Shown here: positions 44,146 to 51,885 of the stretch, one piece after another
Layout of the letters: each line of letters starts with the position of its first letter
How positions within the stretch are numbered: the first letter of the stretch is position 1
DNA from: SZUA-584 sp040768905
GTDB lineage: Bacteria > Bacillota > Clostridia > Christensenellales > SZUA-584
Assembly: GCA_040768905.1 (NCBI GenBank)
Contig: JAXGMA010000001.1
Coordinates: 682,001-746,000 of the forward strand
Reading direction: 5' to 3'
DNA length: 64,000 nt
Notes under the pieces: generated by a model
What the model saw: the letters and a program-made list of their open reading frames with translations, nothing else
Databases searched by the model: none
Told to the model about the DNA's origin: nothing
Program-made: the position numbers and the translations under genes

Positions 44146-45303
44146 GTGAAACCAAGAACAAGCATAATCCTTTTTTCACTTATCGCTGCGCTTCTGATTG
44201 CAGCCTTTCCTTTTCGTGTTATTCATGCAGATGACATGCTAAGTTCGTCTGTTTATGCGATCGACAGGGCACGCGGCATTGTAACGGGAATTTCTGAAAA
44301 CACATCGGCGGCAAGCCTGACGGCCGGTTTTGATAACGATGTTTCCCGTATCAAAGTATATGGACTTAACAACAGCGTTTACACCGGTACAGCCGTCTCT
44401 ACAGGCATGAAAATCAGGCTGTTCGCGGACGGCCTGCAAAAAGATGAATTAAAGTCCGTTGTGCGCGGGGATACCAGCGGTGACGGGCGCATCAACATTA
44501 CCGATTATACGCTGATCCGGCTTCATATACTCTCGCGGAACATGCTGCAGAATGAGTATGTCTTGGCAGGCGACATCGATCTTGACGGACGCATCACGGT
44601 CACGGATTATACACTTATCCGCCTGCATATTTTGGGCTTAAAACCCATACTGCCGTCCGCGCTGCCTTTGGCTGGCCTTGTGATTGGGCTTGACCCCGGG
44701 CACCAGCGCTATGCCAACAACGCACTCGAACCCGTTGCGCCGGGCAGCAAGACGATGAAGAAAAAAGTCTCTTCCGGTACGCAAGGGCGTTTTACGAGAG
44801 TGCCCGAATATATCGTGGTGCTTGAGGTCGGGCTCAAGCTCAAAAGCAAGCTTGAGGAGCTTGGCGCAACGGTCATCATGACGCGCGAAACGCATGATGT
44901 CGATATATCCAACTCGGAGCGTGCTATCATGATGAACAAAGCCAATGTCGACTGCTGGCTGCGCATTCATGCGGACGGCAACGATGATCCGAAAATATAC
45001 GGCATGAGCATGCTTGTGCCGGCTAAAGGCTGCATGAACTCGGCCGACCCTGCCGTGCAGCAAAAAAGCACGGCCATCGGGCAGGTGCTGCTTGACTGTG
45101 CGGCCAAGGAAGCGGGCGCAAAAAACCTCGGGCTGAAGCCGCGCTCCGACCAAACGGGCTTTAACTGGTCGTCCGTACCAGTGTGCAATATCGAGATGGG
45201 ATACATGACCAATGAGACGGAAGACCGCCTGCTCATCACGGGCGCTTATCAGGACAAGATCGTCGCGGGGCTCGTCAAAGGCTTCGTTCAATACTATTCA
45301 TAA
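44146..45303 (+). CDS. N-acetylmuramoyl-L-alanine amidase with internal dockerin domain
   Basis: Secreted wall hydrolase of 385 residues. A signal peptide (residues 1-28, ending VIHA) is followed by about 75 residues of unrecognised module. Next comes a complete type I dockerin with two calcium-loop repeats: GDTSGDGRINITDYTLIRLHIL near 108-129 and GDIDLDGRITVTDYTLIRLHIL near 142-163. The C-terminal zinc Amidase_3 domain has GLDPGHQ, EYIVVLEVGLKL, RIHADG and the catalytic-Glu NIEMGYMTNE. The start is GTG 44146, with GAGG ten bases upstream; the frame is open from TTG 44128. It has its own promoter between ftsY and ylxM. Confidence 0.92.
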   Translation: MKPRTSIILFSLIAALLIAAFPFRVIHADDMLSSSVYAIDRARGIVTGISENTSAASLTAGFDNDVSRIKVYGLNNSVYTGTAVSTGMKIRLFADGLQKDELKSVVRGDTSGDGRINITDYTLIRLHILSRNMLQNEYVLAGDIDLDGRITVTDYTLIRLHILGLKPILPSALPLAGLVIGLDPGHQRYANNALEPVAPGSKTMKKKVSSGTQGRFTRVPEYIVVLEVGLKLKSKLEELGATVIMTRETHDVDISNSERAIMMNKANVDCWLRIHADGNDDPKIYGMSMLVPAKGCMNSADPAVQQKSTAIGQVLLDCAAKEAGAKNLGLKPRSDQTGFNWSSVPVCNIEMGYMTNETEDRLLITGAYQDKIVAGLVKGFVQYYS

Positions 45304-45350
45304 AAATACTCAGCAAATAAACTAACACTAGTGCGAATCAAACAATCTGC

Positions 45351-45378
45351 TTGACATTGGAAAAAAGGGCTGTATAAT
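45351..45378 (+). promoter_or_regulatory. Near-consensus promoter of the ylxM-ffh operon
   Basis: TTGACA (45351-45356) and TATAAT (45373-45378) match consensus in all twelve positions, spacer 16. It is the best promoter in the window. Confidence 0.85.
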
Positions 45379-45383
45379 AGCAC

Positions 45384-45417
45384 TGTAAAGCAATTATGCT
45401 TTACACCATTATGCTTT
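45384..45417 (+). repeat. Inverted and direct repeats at the ylxM-ffh transcription start
   Basis: TGTAAAGCA (45384-45392) and TGCTTTACA (45397-45405) form a perfect 9-bp inverted repeat with a 4-base loop. TTATGCTTT recurs at 45394-45402 and 45409-45417, 15 bases apart. The cluster starts 6 bases after the -10, covering the predicted +1. It can be read as an operator or as a hairpin at the very 5' end of the mRNA. Confidence 0.65.
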
Positions 45418-45423
45418 GGCGGT

Positions 45424-45762
45424 GTGCTTTTGGAAAAAGATCTTACAACAGTACTGCTGCTGGATACATATGGCGGCCTGCTCACGGACAAGCAGCAGCG
45501 TCTTTGTGACATGTACTACAACCAGGATTTCTCGCTTGCGGAGATCGCGCAGATAGAGCGGACCACGCGCCAGGCCGTGCAGGACGGCATCGGCAAAGCG
45601 CGCCACAAACTGCTTGAATTCGAGCAGCGGCTCGGGTTTTCCGGCATACGTCAAAAGTCTTTGGCGGCCATTGAGCAGGCACGCGCCCATGCAGATTCGC
45701 CTGCGCTCGAGCAGCTTTTTAATAAGCTTACAACCCTATGGGAGAATGACGATGGCCTTTGA
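45424..45762 (+). CDS. ylxM: YlxM-type HTH protein
   Basis: The 112-residue protein is predicted to bind DNA or act with the SRP pathway; the family almost always precedes ffh. It has a sigma-70 region 4-like helix-turn-helix: LLTDKQQRLCDMYYNQDFSLAEIAQI followed by TTRQAVQDGI. The start is taken as GTG 45424 after GGCGG; TTG 45430 is possible. Its 3' end overlaps ffh by 11 bases. Confidence 0.92.
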   Translation: MLLEKDLTTVLLLDTYGGLLTDKQQRLCDMYYNQDFSLAEIAQIERTTRQAVQDGIGKARHKLLEFEQRLGFSGIRQKSLAAIEQARAHADSPALEQLFNKLTTLWENDDGL

Positions 45763-47071
45763 AAGCCTTTCAGAAAAACTGCAGCACATATTCTCGAAGC
45801 TGAAAAGCCGTGGTAAGCTGACAGAGCTTGAGGTCAAGGCTGCGATGCACGAGGTCAAACTGGTGCTGCTTGAGGCGGATGTCAACTTCAAGGTCGTCAA
45901 AGGCTTCGTGCAGCGCGTCACGGAACGCGCCGTGGGCGAAGAAGTGCTCAAAAGCTTAACACCCGGCCAGCAGGTTATCAAAATCGTGCGTGACGAACTT
46001 ATCGCAGAGCTTGGAGAAAAGCATGTTGGCATCAATTTTTCCGCCAACCCGCCCACAGTGGTGATGATGTGCGGATTGCAGGGCGCCGGGAAGACAACGA
46101 TGTGCGGCAAACTCGCAAAGCTCTGGAAAAAGGAAGGCCGCAGCGTGATGCTTGCGGCGCTTGACATACACAGACCAGCTGCGATACGGCAGCTTGAGGT
46201 GGTCGCGGAAAAGGCTGGCGCGCTGTTCTTTGAAAAAGGCGGGCAGGACCCTGCCAGAACGGCACAGCAGACCGTGGCGGAGGCCAAAAAGAAGCTTGCC
46301 GATGTGGTGATACTTGATACTGCGGGGCGCCTGCATATCGATACTGAGATGATGGACGAAGCAGTGCGCATCGCTGCTGCAGTCCGCCCGCATGAAAAGC
46401 TGCTTGTGGTGGATGCCATGACAGGCCAGGATGCCGTGAATGCGGCTGTGGCCTTTAATGAGAAGCTAACGCTGGACGGTGTGATACTGACCAAGCTCGA
46501 CGGCGACACGCGCGGCGGCGCGGCGATATCGACGCGGGCCGTGACTGGCAAACCGATCAAATTTGCCGGCGTGGGGGAAAAGCTTGAGGATATCGAGGTA
46601 TTCCATCCCGACCGTATGGCCGGACGCATCCTCGGCATGGGCGATATGCTCTCGCTCATCGAAAAAGCCGAGCAAAGTTTTGAAGCGGCATCAGCGGCAG
46701 AGATCGAGAAAAAGCTAAAAAAAGCCGAATTCACGCTTGAAGATTTTTTAGAGCAGATGGTGCAGTTAAAGAAAATGGGAGGCATCGAGGACATGCTTGC
46801 AATGATGCCCGGCGGCAGCAAACTTTCAGGGCTGCAGCTCGACGAAAAGCAAATGGCGCACACAGAAGCCATCATCAAGTCGATGACGCCAGAAGAACGT
46901 CGGCGTCCTTCTATGATCGGCGGCAGCCGGAAAAAACGCATTGCTGTTGGCAGCGGCACAAAAGTCCAGGATGTCAATCGCCTGCTTACGCAGTTTGAGC
47001 AGATGACAAAGATGCTCAAGAATATGACAGGGAAACACGCAAAAAAAGGCATGATGGGCATGCCGTTTTGA
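45752..47071 (+). CDS. ffh: Signal recognition particle protein Ffh
   Basis: SRP54 GTPase of 440 residues that binds signal sequences and 4.5S/6S RNA. It has an N domain, GLQGAGKTTMCGKLA (G1), DTAGRLHIDTEMM (G3), TKLDGDTRGGAA (G4) and a methionine-rich M domain ending KKGMMGMPF. ATG 45752 is chosen, with GGGAG seven bases upstream; the frame is open much further upstream inside ylxM. The SRP RNA gene is not in the window. Confidence 0.97.
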   Translation: MAFESLSEKLQHIFSKLKSRGKLTELEVKAAMHEVKLVLLEADVNFKVVKGFVQRVTERAVGEEVLKSLTPGQQVIKIVRDELIAELGEKHVGINFSANPPTVVMMCGLQGAGKTTMCGKLAKLWKKEGRSVMLAALDIHRPAAIRQLEVVAEKAGALFFEKGGQDPARTAQQTVAEAKKKLADVVILDTAGRLHIDTEMMDEAVRIAAAVRPHEKLLVVDAMTGQDAVNAAVAFNEKLTLDGVILTKLDGDTRGGAAISTRAVTGKPIKFAGVGEKLEDIEVFHPDRMAGRILGMGDMLSLIEKAEQSFEAASAAEIEKKLKKAEFTLEDFLEQMVQLKKMGGIEDMLAMMPGGSKLSGLQLDEKQMAHTEAIIKSMTPEERRRPSMIGGSRKKRIAVGSGTKVQDVNRLLTQFEQMTKMLKNMTGKHAKKGMMGMPF

Positions 47072-47133
47072 GGAAACGTTGAAGCCTTGGCTTTAAAACA
47101 ATTCCGAAATATTAAAATAATTTGGAGGATAAC

Positions 47134-47373
47134 ATGGCAGTAAAAATCAGGCTCAAGAGGATCGGGGCAAAGAAAAACCCGTTTTACAGGATCGTTGTCG
47201 CCGATGCGCGCGCGCCGCGTGACGGACGGTTTGTTGAGGAGATCGGCAATTATGATCCGATGAACAAAAAGATCGTTGTCGACGGAGACAAGGCACTTGA
47301 ATGGATCAAAAAGGGTGCACAGCCAACCGAGACGGTAAGAGCGCTATTAAAGAAAAACGGCGTTCTCAAATAG
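47134..47373 (+). CDS. rpsP: 30S ribosomal protein S16
   Basis: The 79-residue protein has the canonical AVKIRLKRIGAKKNPFYRIVVADARAPRDGRFVEEIG sequence in pieces VKIRLKRIG, NPFYRIVVAD and IGNYDP. GGAGG lies just before ATG 47134. It follows ffh by 62 bases and leads the rpsP-khpA-rimM-trmD string. Confidence 0.97.
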   Translation: MAVKIRLKRIGAKKNPFYRIVVADARAPRDGRFVEEIGNYDPMNKKIVVDGDKALEWIKKGAQPTETVRALLKKNGVLK

Positions 47374-47382
47374 GAGATGCAT

Positions 47383-47619
47383 ATGTTAGAGCTGGTGAAA
47401 TATGTGGCTGAAGCACTTGTTCAAAAGCCCGAAGAGGTCAAAGTCAAGCAGACTGAGACAGACAAGACCATCATCATCGAGCTTTCAGTTGCGCGCGAGG
47501 ATATGGGAAAGGTCATAGGCAAGCAAGGGCGTATTGCCAAGGCGATTCGAGCCGTTGTCAAAGCGGCGTCAACAAAATCACGCAAAAAATATGTTGTTGA
47601 GATCATAGAACATGATTGA
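47383..47619 (+). CDS. khpA: KH-domain RNA-binding protein KhpA
   Basis: Small RNA-binding protein of 78 residues with a single KH domain (VAREDMGKVIGKQGRIAKAIRAVVKAA, GxxG loop GKQG). It partners KhpB in Gram-positives and affects division and sRNA biology. ATG 47383 is favoured over 47377 because AGGAG ends at 47376. It overlaps rimM by 8 bases. Confidence 0.94.
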   Translation: MLELVKYVAEALVQKPEEVKVKQTETDKTIIIELSVAREDMGKVIGKQGRIAKAIRAVVKAASTKSRKKYVVEIIEHD

Positions 47620-48124
47620 AATCGCCAAAGTGATAAAGCCTCACGGCATTCACGGAGATTTGAAGGTGAGGCTTTATTCTGAAAACTTTGACGAATTCTC
47701 GGTGCGCGGTTTTGCGCATATCAAAGAAGACGGCAGCTTTAAGCGCGTCGCCTATACGGCGCTGCGCACTGTCCCGCCCTTTATTTATATACATTTTGCA
47801 GGCATTGACACGCGCAGCGATGCAGAAACGCTGGCAGGCACCGCGCTTTTTCTAAAACGTAATGAGCTTGAGCCGCCCGCTCAGGGTGAGTATTATCTCT
47901 TTGATCTTATCGGGATCAGCGTGGTCGATGAAAATGGTACGGTGCTTGGGCAGCTTAAGGATGTGCTGCAGCACGGCGCGGCGGATGTGTATGTGGTCAG
48001 CGGCGGGAGAGGGTTTATGTTTCCGGCGCTCAAACGCGTGATCCAAAGCGTTGATATAGCGGCCGGTGTGCTTCGTGTCAACGCGGCTGCGCTCCAAGAG
48101 GTGGCGGTATATGACGACCTATAA
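47612..48124 (+). CDS. rimM: Ribosome maturation factor RimM
   Basis: 16S processing/30S assembly factor that binds S19, 170 residues. It starts IEIAKVIKPHGIHGDLKV, with EYYLFDLIGISVVDENG opening the PRC-barrel half and FPALKRVIQSVD near the end. It overlaps khpA upstream and trmD downstream, so the string is translationally coupled. Confidence 0.95.
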   Translation: MIEIAKVIKPHGIHGDLKVRLYSENFDEFSVRGFAHIKEDGSFKRVAYTALRTVPPFIYIHFAGIDTRSDAETLAGTALFLKRNELEPPAQGEYYLFDLIGISVVDENGTVLGQLKDVLQHGAADVYVVSGGRGFMFPALKRVIQSVDIAAGVLRVNAAALQEVAVYDDL

Positions 48125-48842
48125 TCTGCTGACGCTGTTTCCAGAAATGTTTGCGTCGGTCTGCAATTCGAGCATATGGGCGCGTGCCATCGCGGCGGGG
48201 CATATCGCCGTGAGCCCGGTGGATATCCGCGTATTTGCAACGGACAAGCACCGGCGTGCGGACGATTACCCGCTGGGCGGCGGCGCAGGTATGGTATTAA
48301 AACCTGAACCTGTGGACGCTTGTTTTCGTGCTGTGATGCAGCGCAGCGAAAAGCCAAGCCTCAACATCTATATGTCACCGTCAGGCCGAAAACTATCCCA
48401 CAACCTTGTGCTTGAGCTTGCGCAATACTGTACTCTTAATATTCTCTGCGGCCATTACGAAGGCGTAGACGCGCGCGTACTGAGGCGGCACATCGATATG
48501 GAAATATCCACCGGTGACTATGTACTTACAGGCGGCGAACTGCCCGCAATGGTGCTGATCGATGCGTGTATACGCCATGTGGGAGGCGTTCTGGGCAACG
48601 AACAATCGGCCGCGGGCGAATCATTCTCGGACGGCCTGCTTGAACATCCGCAATACACACGTCCCGCAGTTTATGACGGGGAAGAGGCACCCGAGGTGCT
48701 GCTTTCCGGCCACCACGCCAATGTGGCGGCATACAGGCGGCGCAGCTCGCTTAAAGAAACGGCGCAAAAACGCCCAGACCTGCTGTCAAGAACGCGGCTT
48801 TCCAAAGAGGATATGGGCATCATAACCGGCAGCGATGAATAA
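48111..48842 (+). CDS. trmD: tRNA (guanine(37)-N1)-methyltransferase
   Basis: SPOUT-class methyltransferase making m1G37 and preventing frameshifting. The 243 residues include NLLTLFPEMF, DDYPLGGGAGMVLKPEP, the trefoil-knot segments CGHYEGVDARV and EISTGDYVLTGGELPAM, and GEEAPEVLLSGHH. ATG 48111 follows AAGAGGTGG and overlaps rimM. rplS, usually next, is absent; a terminator follows. Confidence 0.97.
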   Translation: MTTYNLLTLFPEMFASVCNSSIWARAIAAGHIAVSPVDIRVFATDKHRRADDYPLGGGAGMVLKPEPVDACFRAVMQRSEKPSLNIYMSPSGRKLSHNLVLELAQYCTLNILCGHYEGVDARVLRRHIDMEISTGDYVLTGGELPAMVLIDACIRHVGGVLGNEQSAAGESFSDGLLEHPQYTRPAVYDGEEAPEVLLSGHHANVAAYRRRSSLKETAQKRPDLLSRTRLSKEDMGIITGSDE

Positions 48843-48844
48843 CC

Positions 48845-48865
48845 AAACCGCACAAGCGGTTTTTT
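48845..48865 (+). terminator. Terminator of the rpsP-trmD operon
   Basis: AAACCGC (48845-48851) and GCGGTTT (48856-48862) with an ACAA loop, followed by a T run. Confidence 0.9.
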
Positions 48866-48914
48866 CATGCATATGTGTTTTCAAGCAAAACCGGCGTTAA
48901 GCTGTGTTTTTTTG

Positions 48915-48923
48915 TGTTATAAT
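48915..48923 (+). promoter_or_regulatory. Extended -10 promoter of deoB-punA
   Basis: TGTTATAAT (TGnTATAAT) lies 24 bases before the deoB ATG. No good -35 is present at the right distance, which fits an extended -10 promoter. Confidence 0.55.
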
Positions 48924-48946
48924 AATTCCGAAGAAGGGGGAGGCTT

Positions 48947-50116
48947 ATGGCAAAATTTATTATCGTCGTGATGGACAGTTTAGGCATAGGAGAGATGCCT
49001 GACGCGGCGCTTTTTGGAGACGAAGGCTCGGATACCCTCGGCAATATCATCAAAGCGTATCCGGATATCGCGCTTGACAACCTTGCGCGGCTTGGGCTGT
49101 GCCGTGTATCCGCGCTGCCCTTTGGCGGCAAAGTCAAGGGCGCGCACGGCAGGGCGGCTGAAAAGTTTCCGGGCAAGGACACCACTGGCGGCCATTTCGA
49201 GATCGCAGGGCTGGTGCTTGAGCAGCCTTTCCCGCTGTTCCCAAACGGTTTTCCCAATGATTTTATAGCAGCGTTTGAAAAGGTCGCAGGCCGAGGCACC
49301 ATCGGGAATTATGCTGCTTCTGGGACTGAGATTATTGCACAGCTCGGGCAGCAGCATGTGGAAACGGGGAAACTTATCGTTTACACTTCGGCGGACAGCG
49401 TGTTTCAGATCGCCGCACATGAAGATATCGTGCCGCTTGATGAACTCTACGCCATTTGCAGCAAAGCAAGGCAAATGCTTATCGGCCCGCTGGCGGTTGG
49501 GCGCGTGATCGCGCGTCCGTTTTCCGGAGAGGCCGGACGCTTTATACGCACCAAAAACCGCCGGGATTACTCTTTTGAACCGCCGGGGCCAACCATTCTG
49601 ACAGCATTAAAGGATCAGGGCTATGAAGTTGCGGGGGTCGGCAAAATTGAGGACATCTTCGCTGGTGTCGGTCTGACCAAAATCAATCACACAAAAGACA
49701 ACGAGAGCGGCGTTTCGGCTACCGTGGAGTATATGCGCCAGCATTTTGACGGGCTTGTGTTAACCAACCTTGTGGATTTTGACATGTTGTACGGCCACCG
49801 TAATGACGCGCTGGGCTACAAAAATGCGCTTGAAGCGCTGGATCGCCGCGTACCCGAAATCCTCGGCGCGATGCAGCCGGAGGATATCATCGTTTTCACG
49901 GCAGACCACGGCTGTGACCCCACGACAAAAAGCACCGATCATTCGCGCGAATATGTACCGGTGCTCGCTTACGGCAGCATGGTTAAGCCGGATGTAAGCA
50001 TCGGCACGCGCGCTTCATTTGCGGATATCGCGGCGACAGCAGCCGAGTTTTTTGGGCTTAGGCCCTGGCATGCCGGACAATCGTTTTTTAAGCAGATCAC
50101 AGGAGGTGCGAAATGA
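48947..50116 (+). CDS. deoB: Phosphopentomutase
   Basis: Interconverts ribose (deoxyribose) 1- and 5-phosphate in nucleoside salvage. The 389 residues of this alkaline-phosphatase superfamily enzyme include the metal-binding VMDSLGIGEMPDA, DTTGGHFEIAG and ADHGCDPTTKSTDHSRE. GGGGGAGG lies just before the ATG. ATGA overlap with punA couples translation; the pair feeds ribose phosphate from nucleosides into metabolism. Confidence 0.97.
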   Translation: MAKFIIVVMDSLGIGEMPDAALFGDEGSDTLGNIIKAYPDIALDNLARLGLCRVSALPFGGKVKGAHGRAAEKFPGKDTTGGHFEIAGLVLEQPFPLFPNGFPNDFIAAFEKVAGRGTIGNYAASGTEIIAQLGQQHVETGKLIVYTSADSVFQIAAHEDIVPLDELYAICSKARQMLIGPLAVGRVIARPFSGEAGRFIRTKNRRDYSFEPPGPTILTALKDQGYEVAGVGKIEDIFAGVGLTKINHTKDNESGVSATVEYMRQHFDGLVLTNLVDFDMLYGHRNDALGYKNALEALDRRVPEILGAMQPEDIIVFTADHGCDPTTKSTDHSREYVPVLAYGSMVKPDVSIGTRASFADIAATAAEFFGLRPWHAGQSFFKQITGGAK

Positions 50117-50931
50117 CAGCCGAAAGGATCGCTCAGGCTTATGCGTATTTACGCAGTGCAACAGCACAGAGCCCTTTGCTCTGCGTGGTACTCGGCAGCG
50201 GGCTTGGGGCTTATGCGGACACGCTTGAAGGCAGCCAGGTTATAGACTACGCCCAAATCAGCGGTTTCCCCGTATCCACCGTGCCGGGGCATGCAGGGCG
50301 GCTCGTTTTCGGGAAAAAACATGGTGTACCGCTCGTGTGCATGCAGGGGCGTTTCCATTGCTACGAGGGTTATGCGCCCGAGGAGACGGTTATACCGCTG
50401 CGCACGCTCATTAAACTTGGCATCAAATATCTTTTGGTCACCAACGCAGCCGGAGGCGTGAACACGGATTTTTCTGCCGGTGACATCATGGCCATGACAG
50501 ACCACATCAATTTTACTTTCTTAAACCCGCTCGAAGGCGCGAATTTGGATGACCTTGGGCCGCGTTTTCCCGATATGTCGTACGCCTATGACAAAGACAT
50601 GCTGGCTGCGCTTTTTGCATCGGCCGAGCAAAACGGTATCAAGCTGCAAAAAGGCGTGTACGCCATGATGAAAGGGCCTTCGTTCGAAACGCCTGCGGAG
50701 ATAAAAGCGTTGCGCCTGCTCGGTGCGGATGCCGTGGGCATGTCCACCGTGCCGGAGATCATCGCGGCGGCACATGCAGGCGTCAAATCCGCCGGCATCT
50801 CATGCATCACCAATATGGCGGCCGGAATACTTGATCAGCCGCTCACGCATGAAGAGGTGATGGAAACGGGACGTATCGCCGCCGGACGTATACAAACGCT
50901 GATTGACGGGTTTATTAATAACTTAAAGTGA
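50113..50931 (+). CDS. punA: Purine nucleoside phosphorylase
   Basis: Phosphorolyses purine nucleosides to base plus ribose 1-phosphate, the substrate of DeoB. The 272 residues have the trimeric-PNP blocks VLGSGLGAYAD, GHAGRLVFG, QGRFHCYEGY, TNAAGGVN, GPSFETPAEI and GADAVGMSTVPE. Overlaps deoB by 4 bases. The order deoB-punA followed by a DacF homologue matches Bacillus subtilis drm-pupG-dacF. Confidence 0.96.
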   Translation: MTAERIAQAYAYLRSATAQSPLLCVVLGSGLGAYADTLEGSQVIDYAQISGFPVSTVPGHAGRLVFGKKHGVPLVCMQGRFHCYEGYAPEETVIPLRTLIKLGIKYLLVTNAAGGVNTDFSAGDIMAMTDHINFTFLNPLEGANLDDLGPRFPDMSYAYDKDMLAALFASAEQNGIKLQKGVYAMMKGPSFETPAEIKALRLLGADAVGMSTVPEIIAAAHAGVKSAGISCITNMAAGILDQPLTHEEVMETGRIAAGRIQTLIDGFINNLK

Positions 50932-51045
50932 CAGAGCGATACGCTTCTAATACGCAAAAAGCACTGTTTTGTATTGCAGTCTTGGGCTGTATAGCCCCGT
51001 AATATCAAACTGACAACCTCCAAGGCTTTGTTTTGTATATGATTT

Positions 51046-51741
51046 CTATTCAAATATCTTTGGCCGACCGAACGTATCCCACGGCTTGTTTTCAATCACG
51101 CCGCCGCGCACGATGTCATTGTAAACGCGCCTGTCAACGGTGCGCTTATAGACAACGCCCACAAAACCGCTGACAGCCTCGTAAATGTGGCCGTGCCGAC
51201 CGACGATGCCCATGTGTACGATACGCCCCTCATCGCCCATGACAAAAACGATGTCACCAGGGCGCAGATCCTCTTTGACAATGGGTGTGCAGTCATCGCG
51301 GAAGGTATCGTGTGCCGTCCTGTCTGTGTATTCTTCGTAAAGATGAAGTTCGTTGACAGCGTACCACCAGAGCCCGCTGCAGTCAAAGGCATAGTCTTCC
51401 GGAAAATGGTGCCCGCTGAGCTTCGCTTTATCCGCGATGGCGCGCAGGTATTCCACCCTTCCATCGGTCAAGTATTTTGCATACAGCCTGCTTGTCTCGT
51501 CAATAAAGGTGTGTGTGATTTGGTGGCCCTGGCCTCCGAACACATATTTTGCGCCCACACATGAGTCAAGAAAATCAAGCAGTCTTGCGATGTCTCCCTC
51601 CGGTTCAGGCTCGTTAGCATACCGCTGTTCGTAATAAGCGCGCTCACGCTCGGATTCTTCTGCGGTCAGCGGTGCGCATCCTGAAGCCAAAAAAGCTGTC
51701 AGAAAAAGCAACGCCACCATAATTTTCGTGATACTATTCAT
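51046..51741 (-). CDS. NlpC/P60-family lipoprotein (putative wall hydrolase)
   Basis: The 231-residue surface lipoprotein has lipobox LASGC with lipidated Cys22. The C-terminal NlpC/P60 domain has the nucleophile in DCSGLWWYAV, the DLRPGDIVFV segment and the catalytic His in VHMGIVGRHGHIYE. These enzymes cleave peptidoglycan stem peptides or related amides. The region between (about residues 30-130) is charged and unrecognised. ATG 51741 starts directly downstream of the promoter, with no room for a Shine-Dalgarno; further upstream ATGs would not be transcribed. It lies opposite to deoB-punA and the DacF-like gene. Confidence 0.85.
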   Translation of the reverse strand: MNSITKIMVALLFLTAFLASGCAPLTAEESERERAYYEQRYANEPEPEGDIARLLDFLDSCVGAKYVFGGQGHQITHTFIDETSRLYAKYLTDGRVEYLRAIADKAKLSGHHFPEDYAFDCSGLWWYAVNELHLYEEYTDRTAHDTFRDDCTPIVKEDLRPGDIVFVMGDEGRIVHMGIVGRHGHIYEAVSGFVGVVYKRTVDRRVYNDIVRGGVIENKPWDTFGRPKIFE

Positions 51742-51748
51742 GCGCCCC

Positions 51749-51777
51749 ATTATATACAAACAGTCGTTTCTTTTCAA
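51749..51777 (-). promoter_or_regulatory. Promoter of the NlpC/P60 lipoprotein, predicted leaderless
   Basis: On the minus strand TTGAAA (51777-51772) and TATAAT (51754-51749) are 17 bases apart. The ATG (51741) begins eight bases after the -10, at the expected +1. Confidence 0.65.
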
Positions 51778-51885
51778 TGCCTGTGAAATTCCCCACATCA
51801 AATAACGAAAGAATATGAAGCAAACCTTTCGGAGAAACTAAAAGAGTACTGGAACAGTATTTAAAATAGAAAAAGGAGCAGTACG

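Noticed and set aside
45736..47061. Long 441-codon open frame on the minus strand opposite ffh
   Set aside because: It is the antisense shadow of ffh: serine- and proline-rich low-quality composition, no ribosome-binding site, and the plus-strand gene is certain.
50932..51045. Terminator between punA and the NlpC gene
   Set aside because: A GGGCT/AGCCC hairpin is present near 50985 but no T run follows on either strand.
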